From contig WLSJ01000095.1 in NCBI GenBank assembly GCA_009705865.1, positions 1 to 6,456 of the forward strand: 6,456 nt of DNA. Direction: 5' to 3'. Under the pieces are notes generated by a model, which was given only the letters and a program-made list of their open reading frames with translations, was not told where the DNA came from and searched no databases. This stretch comes from Actinomycetota bacterium (GTDB lineage: Bacteria; Actinomycetota; Acidimicrobiia; Acidimicrobiales; Ilumatobacteraceae). A program made the position numbers and the translations under genes. Below, piece by piece: positions 1 to 5,425 of the stretch (positions within the stretch are counted from its first letter, which is position 1; each line of letters starts with the position of its first letter).

Positions 1-173
1 AGACCGTGAAGGCAAAGCGCAAAGATGTTCTTGCAAAGTGTTATGGCGGAGACATCACGCGTAAGCGCAAATTGCTAGAAAAGCAAAAAGAAGGCAAGAA
101 GAAGATGAAGGCCATTGGTCGGGTGGAAGTACCCGGCGATGTGTTCATTAGTGCGTTGAAATTAGACGACTGA
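1..173 (+). CDS. lepA: Elongation factor 4 (LepA), C-terminal 56 residues, 5' end outside window
   Basis: This is the tail of the ribosome back-translocating GTPase LepA/EF4, read in the frame whose first complete codon is at position 3; the stop TGA is at 171-173. The visible part holds the diagnostic LepA C-terminal domain: the tract CYGGDITRKRKLLEKQK, a lysine-rich GKKKMK stretch, then GRVEVPGDVFISALK. In the family this basic segment is unique to EF4 and lies against the tRNA in the peptidyl-transferase region of the ribosome. The GTPase domain is outside the window and cannot be checked. The stop codon overlaps the next gene's ATG by one base (TGATG), so the transporter gene is probably translated by reinitiation after lepA. 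Identity is near certain; completeness of the gene is unknown. Confidence 0.95.
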   Translation, partial: TVKAKRKDVLAKCYGGDITRKRKLLEKQKEGKKKMKAIGRVEVPGDVFISALKLDD

Positions 174-1372
174 TGTCCCAGCAGGCGACAGACAGATCGT
201 CGATGTTTCTTTCCCTCCGGCATAGAAACCTTCGAATCTATTTCTTTGGCCTTTTGTTGTCGAACGTAGGCACTTGGTTGCAGTTCACTGCAATGTCACT
301 TCTGATCTACAGCATTCATCACAGAGCGACCGATGCCGGTATCAACACATTTGCTCAGTTCATTCCCATGTTGGTGCTTGGCGCTTGGGCTGGTGGTTTT
401 GCGGATCGACACAATCGCCGTCGTGTCACTTTCTGGTGTCAATCACTTCTAGGTGTTCAAGCCTTGGTGCTAGCAATTGTTACGTTCACTGACAATGTCT
501 CGCTGCCAATTATTTATCTTCTGTCTTTTGGAATGGGCGTAGCCAACGCCATCGATAATCCGTCTCGTCGTGGTTTGGTGACAGAACTAGTTGATCCGGC
601 TGAGATTCCTAATGCGATGTCTCTGAACACCACGGTGATGACAGGCTCTCGTATTTTTGGCCCTGCACTGGCTGCAGCGCTTATTGGGCCTCTTGGTATG
701 GGGTGGTTGTTTGCGCTGAACGCAATTTCATACCTTTTTGTTCTTGTTTCATTGCTGATGATTGATAAGACAAAGATGTTGCCCGCAACATCTGCTGCGC
801 GTGGCGGAAAACCTGTGCGCGAAGGTCTGGCGTTTGTATGGCGTGACCCTATGTTGCGCCGTGCATTCATTGTGTTCACGGTGGTGAGCACGTTTGCTTT
901 CAATTACAGCGTGGTGATGCCGAAGTTGAGTGACGTGCGCTGGCACCATGCAAGTGGGTATCCGATTCTGTTGACGTGCGTCAGTATCGGCAGCGTGTTT
1001 GGGGCATTAGCCACTGCTCGATTTACCCGAATCACTATGAGTTGGTATGCAACTCTCGTCACAATCAATGGGGTGTCGTGTATTGCAATTGCATGGGCTC
1101 CGAACTTCTTGGTCGCTTGTCTGTTGTGCTTACCTCTCGGACTTGGTGGCACTGGGCTTGTTGCGTCAATGAATGGTCTCAGCCAACAAAACACTGCCCC
1201 TGAAATGCGAAGCAGAATGTTGGCATTGGTGGCGGTGGCTTTTCTTGGGTCAACCCCGATTGGCGGTCCAATCACTGGCTGGATAGGTGACAACATTGGC
1301 ATTGAGTGGTCAATTGCCTATGGAGGAATTTTGACTTTATTGTTTGTTCCAATGTTGTGGAAGAACCGATGA
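173..1372 (+). CDS. Major facilitator superfamily transporter, MFS_3 / EntS-like exporter type
   Basis: A 399-residue polytopic inner-membrane protein with about twelve hydrophobic segments, the usual size for MFS. Segments lie near residues 22-44, 53-73, 84-104, 110-128, 154-174, 175-197, 231-250, 263-282, 289-308, 312-334, 348-372 and 379-396. The loop after helix 2 carries MFS motif A, GGFADRHNRRRV (74-85). The block at 126-170 (NPSRRGLVTELV, then NAMSLNT and RIFGPALAAALI) and the late block RSRML...GSTPIGGPITGWIGD (346-373) fit the branch typified by the enterobactin exporter EntS. Members are usually proton-driven exporters of small molecules; the substrate cannot be read from sequence. 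The ATG at 173 was chosen because it overlaps the lepA stop; no clear Shine-Dalgarno is visible, which fits coupled translation. A second possible start is Met11 (203). The gene overlaps the photolyase gene by four bases (ATGA), implying co-expression. Confidence 0.85.
   Translation: MSQQATDRSSMFLSLRHRNLRIYFFGLLLSNVGTWLQFTAMSLLIYSIHHRATDAGINTFAQFIPMLVLGAWAGGFADRHNRRRVTFWCQSLLGVQALVLAIVTFTDNVSLPIIYLLSFGMGVANAIDNPSRRGLVTELVDPAEIPNAMSLNTTVMTGSRIFGPALAAALIGPLGMGWLFALNAISYLFVLVSLLMIDKTKMLPATSAARGGKPVREGLAFVWRDPMLRRAFIVFTVVSTFAFNYSVVMPKLSDVRWHHASGYPILLTCVSIGSVFGALATARFTRITMSWYATLVTINGVSCIAIAWAPNFLVACLLCLPLGLGGTGLVASMNGLSQQNTAPEMRSRMLALVAVAFLGSTPIGGPITGWIGDNIGIEWSIAYGGILTLLFVPMLWKNR
1359..1364 (+). 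promoter_or_regulatory. Ribosome-binding site that fixes the photolyase start
   Basis: GGAAGA lies inside the last codons of the transporter gene, four bases before ATG 1369. It supports starting the photolyase here and not at the in-frame ATG 1306, which would add 21 residues (starting MVNCLWRNF) that do not resemble the family N-terminus and would run deep into the transporter gene. Confidence 0.6.
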
Positions 1373-2709
1373 GCACATCCATTTGGTGGATCCGTCGTGA
1401 CATGCGTGTCACTGACAACAAGGCACTGCAAGGTGCTGCATTGTCCGGTGACGTCGTGCCGCTTTTTGTGGTTGACCCCCGGTTTGAAAAAGCAGGGCTA
1501 GCGCGTCGTTCGTTTATGTTTGAGACCCTTCGCTCGCTTGATGCGGCGACAGGAGGCATGTTGGTTCTTCGCTATGGCGATCCTGTTGTTGAAATTCCAC
1601 GCATGGCAAAAGAACTTGGAGCCAGCAGTGTTCATATCGCGTCAGACTTTGCACCATACGGACAGGTGCGTGATCGTGCCGTTCGTGAGGCCCTAAAGAA
1701 AGTTGATGCAACGTTGACGGAATCAGATTCTCCGTATTGCGTGAATCCGGGCTCGGTATTGAAAGACGATGGGACTCCACTGAAAGTTTTCACGCCCTTT
1801 TATCGACGCTGGTCGTTAGTTGATTTCTCAAGTGCAAAAGAAGCCACGGTGACGTATGCAAATGCGGTGAGTCATTGCCAGGGGTATCCCGACATTGATT
1901 CTTCAGCGTTAGATCTGCCAGAGGCCGGAGAAGACGCAGCATGGCGCAGATGGGATGAATGGTCGCCACGACTCGAGGCGTATCAAGATGACCGCAATAA
2001 CCCTGGGATCGACGGAACTTCATTGATGTCGCCGTATCTTCGCTTTGGCGTGGTGCATCCACGACAGTTGATTGCTCGGTTAAACGGCACGCCAGGCGCA
2101 GATCACTACCGCCGCGAACTTGCATGGCGCGAGTTTTATGCCGATGTCTTGTTTCATCAACCACGCACCATGTGGGAAAACTTGCAAGAAAAAATGAACG
2201 TATTACCACTTGATACCGATGCTGCGGCTCACGCTCGGTTTGAGAAGTTCTGTGCAGCTCAAACGGGTTATCCCATTGTTGATGCAGGCATTCGCCAAAT
2301 GTTGTCAACGGGAATGATGCACAACCGTGTTCGAATGATTGTTGCAAGTTTTTTGGTGAAGGATCTGCATGTTCCCTGGCAATGGGGAGCACGATTCTTT
2401 ATGCAGCATCTGGTCGACGGCGACATTGCATCGAACAATCACGGATGGCAGTGGACTGCTGGCACCGGAACTGATGCTGCACCTTTCTTTCGTGTGTTTA
2501 ATCCCACTTCTCAAAGCGCAAAGTTTGACCCAACAGGCACGTATCTGCGCCGCTGGATTCCGGAGTTGGCTGAATTGGACAATGCATCAATCCATGAACC
2601 GTCTGTGTTGGGTCTTTTGGCGCCGACTAGCTATCCAGAACCTATGGTGGACCATTCTGCAGAGCGATTAGAAGCCTTGGCGCGTTATAAATCGGTCAGC
2701 GGAAAGTAA
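1369..2709 (+). CDS. phrB: Deoxyribodipyrimidine photolyase, class I cryptochrome/photolyase family
   Basis: A 446-residue cytoplasmic flavoprotein expected to split cyclobutane pyrimidine dimers using light. The N-terminal antenna (Rossmann-like) domain opens with WIRRDMRVTDN (residues 7-17). The C-terminal FAD domain has ELAWREFYADV (250-260), TGYPIVDAGIRQ (299-310), MHNRVRMIVASFLVKDL (317-333), DGDIASNNHGWQW (350-362) and TGTDAAPFFRVFNPTSQ (366-382). By hand alignment to E. coli PhrB, E250 and W253 match dimer-contacting E274 and W277, W362 matches W384, N356 matches the flavin-N5 Asn378, and W360 and W337 match W382 and W359 of the electron-transfer triad. No Trp is seen at the third, distal position (W306). 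The antenna cofactor is undetermined; 8-HDF is plausible in an actinobacterium. ATG 1369 was preferred over the in-frame ATG 1306 because the family begins at this point, GGAAGA lies just upstream, and it makes an ATGA overlap. A cryptochrome photoreceptor role is less likely. Confidence 0.93.
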   Translation: MSTSIWWIRRDMRVTDNKALQGAALSGDVVPLFVVDPRFEKAGLARRSFMFETLRSLDAATGGMLVLRYGDPVVEIPRMAKELGASSVHIASDFAPYGQVRDRAVREALKKVDATLTESDSPYCVNPGSVLKDDGTPLKVFTPFYRRWSLVDFSSAKEATVTYANAVSHCQGYPDIDSSALDLPEAGEDAAWRRWDEWSPRLEAYQDDRNNPGIDGTSLMSPYLRFGVVHPRQLIARLNGTPGADHYRRELAWREFYADVLFHQPRTMWENLQEKMNVLPLDTDAAAHARFEKFCAAQTGYPIVDAGIRQMLSTGMMHNRVRMIVASFLVKDLHVPWQWGARFFMQHLVDGDIASNNHGWQWTAGTGTDAAPFFRVFNPTSQSAKFDPTGTYLRRWIPELAELDNASIHEPSVLGLLAPTSYPEPMVDHSAERLEALARYKSVSGK

Positions 2710-2721
2710 ATTTGTAGGACC

Positions 2722-3723
2722 ATGCTCGACGAACGCAAAACCGCCATCCTTCGGGCCGTGGTCCAGGAATATGTAGCAACTGGTCAGCCAGTTGGTTCGA
2801 CGCACATTTCGCAAAAATCCTCCGTCAAGGTGTCGTCTGCAACTGTGCGTAATGAAATGGCAGTCTTAGAACAAGAGGGCTACTTAGCTCAACCTCATAC
2901 CTCGGCTGGTCGTATCCCTACTGATAAGGGCTACAGGCACTTTGTTGACTCCATTTCTTCAGCTGGTGTGTTGGCGTCAGAAGATGCAACTCAAGTGGGT
3001 GATTTCTTTCGCGCAACGCACGGACGCCTAGAAGACCTGTTACGCCACACGTCTACATTGCTTGCAGATATCACTCATCAGACTGCAGTAATTGTTGGCC
3101 CCGAGGCAGATACCACCATTGTGCGGGCGGTTCATATCAGTCGTGTCACATCTCGTACTGCAACAGTGGTGGTTGTGTTGTCTAATCACAATGTTGAAAA
3201 TGACACCATCCAAATGTCAGAAGACATCACAGACCAACACATCACCGATGCTGTATCGCATTTATCTCGAACGCTGGTTGGACACTCGCTCGGAGACGTC
3301 ACCACGGTGTCGTCAACTAACGACGCACACGTTGATGCTGTCTGTTTCGCAACAATCAACGCTTTGTCTCGCCATCGCAATGAAGCACCAGTGTTTGTCG
3401 GCGGAGCATCGTCCATGGCAAACGCATTTGATGCAGTTGATGTGGTTCGCGATGTGTTGTCCACTATTGAACAACAGTTTGTTGTGGTGACGTTGCTGCA
3501 AGACATGCTTGACCGTGGTTTGTCGGTAGCAATCGGAGCAGAACATGGTGTTGAACCCCTTGTGTCATGTTCGGTTGTCGTATCGCCCGTGTTTGCTGAT
3601 GGTGAAGTCATCGGTACCGTAGGTGTCCTTGGTCCAACCCGCATGAATTATCCGCAAGCTCTGACAACAGTTGAAGTAGTGAGCGCCCGGCTGGGTCGCC
3701 ATATTGCAGAAGGAACGCTATGA
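2722..3723 (+). CDS. hrcA: Heat-inducible transcription repressor HrcA
   Basis: A 333-residue DNA-binding repressor of class I heat-shock genes, close to the usual 340 or so residues. In characterised bacteria HrcA binds the CIRCE inverted repeat (TTAGCACTC-N9-GAGTGCTAA) and needs GroEL to stay folded. The N-terminal winged helix begins MLDERKTAILRAVVQEYV (1-18), then VSSATVRNEMAVLEQEGYL (37-55) and PHTSAGRIPTDKGYRHFVD (58-76). The middle GAF-like and dimerisation regions are diverged, as is normal. The C-terminus ends with the family block VIGTVGVLGPTRMNYPQAL (296-314). The gene starts 12 bases after the photolyase stop. An AGGA (2716-2719) sits only two bases before the ATG, an unusually short spacing, yet the protein alignment supports this start. 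The dnaJ ATG overlaps the hrcA stop by four bases. I see no CIRCE-like repeat upstream of hrcA, so autoregulation is not evident from this window. Confidence 0.96.
   Translation: MLDERKTAILRAVVQEYVATGQPVGSTHISQKSSVKVSSATVRNEMAVLEQEGYLAQPHTSAGRIPTDKGYRHFVDSISSAGVLASEDATQVGDFFRATHGRLEDLLRHTSTLLADITHQTAVIVGPEADTTIVRAVHISRVTSRTATVVVVLSNHNVENDTIQMSEDITDQHITDAVSHLSRTLVGHSLGDVTTVSSTNDAHVDAVCFATINALSRHRNEAPVFVGGASSMANAFDAVDVVRDVLSTIEQQFVVVTLLQDMLDRGLSVAIGAEHGVEPLVSCSVVVSPVFADGEVIGTVGVLGPTRMNYPQALTTVEVVSARLGRHIAEGTL
3708..3714 (+). promoter_or_regulatory. Ribosome-binding site of dnaJ within the hrcA coding end
   Basis: AGAAGGA, five bases before the dnaJ ATG at 3720, is the clearest Shine-Dalgarno in the window. 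It lies within the last codons of hrcA and supports the ATGA-overlap start for dnaJ. dnaJ could therefore be initiated both independently and by coupling to hrcA. Confidence 0.65.
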
Positions 3724-4835
3724 GCGCCGATTTTTACCAATTGCTGCAGGTTGATCGCACGTCAAGTGCAGATGAAATCAAACGGGCATATCGCAAGCGC
3801 GCGCGCGAACTGCATCCTGATGCAAACCCTGATGACCCAGAAGCTGAAGACTTGTTCAAACAAGTCAGTCATGCGTACGAGGTGTTGTCAGATCCTGATA
3901 CTCGTAGTCGCTACGACAGATTTGGTGAAGCAGGTATTTCTGGTGCTGGTTCAGGTGGCGGGTCAGATCCATTCGGTGGCGGCGGCGGATTTGGTGACAT
4001 TTTTGAAGCCTTCTTCGGTGGTGGTGGCGGACGTCAACAAGCAGGGCCACCGCGCGGACAAGACCTTGAAGTCACAGCACGTGTTGATCTCATGGCGGTT
4101 ATGTTCGGCACCCAAGTAACGGTGGAAGTAAACACCGCAGTTGCGTGCACAGATTGTTCAGGTTCTGGTGCAGGGTCAGGCACGCAACCTGTCACGTGTA
4201 CGGAATGCGGTGGAGCAGGCCAGGTGCGTCGTGTTCGCCAAAGCATGCTTGGCCAAATGGTGACAACTGGCGCATGTGGTCGTTGTGGCGGCATGGGCAC
4301 AGTTGTTGTTACGCCGTGTTCAAAGTGTTCAGGCGAAGGTCGCACATCATCACGTGAGTCATACACCGTTGATGTACCTGGTGGAATTAACTCTGGTCAG
4401 ACAATGCGTCTGACTGGCCGTGGTGCTGCTGGCCCTCGCGGTGGCGACGCTGGCGACTTGTACGTGCATGTTGCAGTTGCTCAACATCCGAGATTTGTTC
4501 GAGAAGATGATGATCTCATTTGCACTCTTCCGCTGACCGTGTCTCAAGCAGCTCTCGGCGTGCATCAGGTATTAGAAGCCCTCGACGGTGATCTTGACCT
4601 CGTTGTTCCTGCCGGTACGCAACACGGTCATGAATTTGTTGCAAAGGGACGCGGCGTTACACACCTGAATGGCCGTGGTCGCGGTCATCTTCGCGTTCGG
4701 GTGTCTGTCGTTATCCCGTCGCATCTCGACGAAGAACAAGAGTCCTTGTATCGACGCTTGGCCGAGATTTCGGGTGACGAAGTGGCTTCGCCTGACAAGG
4801 GCATCTTTTCGCGCATCAAATCCGCATTTTCATAG
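3720..4835 (+). CDS. dnaJ: Chaperone protein DnaJ (Hsp40, type I)
   Basis: A 371-residue cytoplasmic co-chaperone that delivers unfolded clients to DnaK and stimulates its ATPase. All parts of a type I DnaJ are present. The J domain (about 4-68) has HPD at 32-34. A Gly/Phe-rich linker spans about 72-105. A zinc-finger region has four CxxCxGxG repeats at 143-150, 160-167, 186-193 and 200-207, with all eight cysteines intact (143, 146, 160, 163, 186, 189, 200, 203). The C-terminal substrate-binding domains include VDVPGGINSGQTMRLTGRG (217-235) and VAQHPRFVREDDDLIC (253-268). Actinobacteria often have two dnaJ genes, one with dnaK-grpE and one beside hrcA; the position here fits the hrcA-linked copy (often called dnaJ2), though the rest of the genome is unseen. 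The protein ends in a short basic tail, KGIFSRIKSAFS. A 56-base gap follows. Confidence 0.97.
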   Translation: MSADFYQLLQVDRTSSADEIKRAYRKRARELHPDANPDDPEAEDLFKQVSHAYEVLSDPDTRSRYDRFGEAGISGAGSGGGSDPFGGGGGFGDIFEAFFGGGGGRQQAGPPRGQDLEVTARVDLMAVMFGTQVTVEVNTAVACTDCSGSGAGSGTQPVTCTECGGAGQVRRVRQSMLGQMVTTGACGRCGGMGTVVVTPCSKCSGEGRTSSRESYTVDVPGGINSGQTMRLTGRGAAGPRGGDAGDLYVHVAVAQHPRFVREDDDLICTLPLTVSQAALGVHQVLEALDGDLDLVVPAGTQHGHEFVAKGRGVTHLNGRGRGHLRVRVSVVIPSHLDEEQESLYRRLAEISGDEVASPDKGIFSRIKSAFS

Positions 4836-4872
4836 AACTTTCCTGATGGTCGCACACTTGTGGCGGTGTATG

Positions 4873-4889
4873 CACCACACTGGGTGGTG
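4873..4889. promoter_or_regulatory. Candidate BldD operator: 17-bp palindrome in front of the BldD-like gene
   Basis: CACCACACTGGGTGGTG is an inverted repeat centred on T4881. Seven of its eight base pairs are complementary; only A4879/G4883 fails. Its middle nine bases, ACACTGGGT (4877-4885), match exactly the ACnC(A/T)GnGT core of the Streptomyces BldD box, and the failed pair falls at an unspecified position of that consensus. The outer T and A of the full box are replaced symmetrically by C and G, so dyad symmetry is kept. The site ends two bases before the ATG at 4892 and covers the G-rich ribosome-binding region. Binding could block the gene's own expression. Alternatively the 6-bp arms (4873-4878 and 4884-4889) could form an RNA hairpin that hides the ribosome-binding site. 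BldD represses its own gene in Streptomyces; applying that here is inference. Confidence 0.5.
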
Positions 4890-4891
4890 AT

Positions 4892-5416
4892 ATGGCTTCT
4901 TATACCGATGACGAACTGCTGGAAGATTCCCCCTTTACCCGACTAGTCGGAGAACGTCTGCGCCGTATACGGCAACAGAAACAGTGGTCATTGTCTGATG
5001 TGGAAGACAAAAGCGACAGCGAGTTCAAAGCGTCGGTACTGGGGGCGTACGAACGCGGAGAGCGGGCGATCTCCGTTCCGCGGCTTGAACGCCTTGCCCG
5101 CTTCTACGGCATCACGATTGATCAGTTGTTGCCCCGCGATACACAGCGAATTGATGATGGTGGCGCGAATGACGGAGCTCCGCGCAAATTGCGTATCGAT
5201 GTCGCTCGTCTTTCGACAATGGGCGGCACTCAGTTCGAAATGCTCGAACGTTTCTTGCGCATGATTCAAGTGCAACGCCAAGACTTCAACGGAAAAGTAA
5301 TTACCGTTCGCGCCCACGACACCCGCGCAATCGCAGTCATGCTTGATGTTCCAGTTGATCAGGTGGGGGACAAGCTCTCAGAGCTTGGTCTCTTGTTTGT
5401 GCCACCGGCAGCATAG
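4892..5416 (+). CDS. bldD: BldD-like XRE-family transcriptional regulator with c-di-GMP-binding signature
   Basis: A 174-residue cytoplasmic regulator that aligns along its length with Streptomyces BldD (167 residues). An XRE-type helix-turn-helix domain spans about 16-80, with ERLRRIRQQKQWSLSDVEDK (21-40), SVLGAYERGERAISVPRLERL (48-68, recognition region) and FYGITIDQLLP (71-81). After a short polar linker, the C-terminal domain (about 98-170) holds RQDFNGKVITVRAHD at 129-143. This satisfies the RxD-x8-RxxD signature (R129, D131, R140, D143) through which BldD binds tetrameric cyclic di-GMP, which in Streptomyces drives dimerisation and repression of development genes. The ATG lies 56 bases after dnaJ, behind a probable operator, and this is the only gap in the cluster long enough for regulation. 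hemW begins nine bases downstream, so control of bldD may extend to hemW. Targets in this organism are unknown. Confidence 0.88.
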   Translation: MASYTDDELLEDSPFTRLVGERLRRIRQQKQWSLSDVEDKSDSEFKASVLGAYERGERAISVPRLERLARFYGITIDQLLPRDTQRIDDGGANDGAPRKLRIDVARLSTMGGTQFEMLERFLRMIQVQRQDFNGKVITVRAHDTRAIAVMLDVPVDQVGDKLSELGLLFVPPAA

Positions 5417-5420
5417 GAAA
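5415..5420 (+). promoter_or_regulatory. Ribosome-binding site of hemW overlapping the bldD stop codon
   Basis: AGGAAA shares bases with the bldD stop TAG (5414-5416) and ends five bases before ATG 5426. It supports that start for hemW and implies the two genes are read from one message. Confidence 0.6.
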
Positions 5421-5425
5421 TTTTG

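Noticed and set aside
1306..1368. Upstream in-frame ATG giving a 21-residue longer photolyase
   Set aside because: The added residues do not resemble the photolyase N-terminus, would overlap the transporter gene by 67 bases, and ATG 1369 has its own GGAAGA and an ATGA overlap.
1790..2392. 200-codon open frame on the minus strand across the photolyase gene
   Set aside because: It lies wholly opposite a gene with strong family motifs, and its translation shows no recognisable domain; it is a shadow frame.
3186..3644. 152-codon open frame on the minus strand across hrcA
   Set aside because: Its Ser/Thr-rich, low-complexity product is what the complement of the hrcA codons yields; there is no supporting motif or ribosome-binding site.
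3930..4040. GGT/GGC-rich low-complexity stretch considered as a DNA repeat
   Set aside because: It encodes the normal Gly/Phe-rich linker of type I DnaJ and is fully explained by the protein.
4778..4790. Short perfect hairpin CGAAG-tgg-CTTCG near the end of dnaJ, considered as a terminator
   Set aside because: Only a 5-bp stem, inside coding sequence about 45 bases before the stop, and not followed by a T run.
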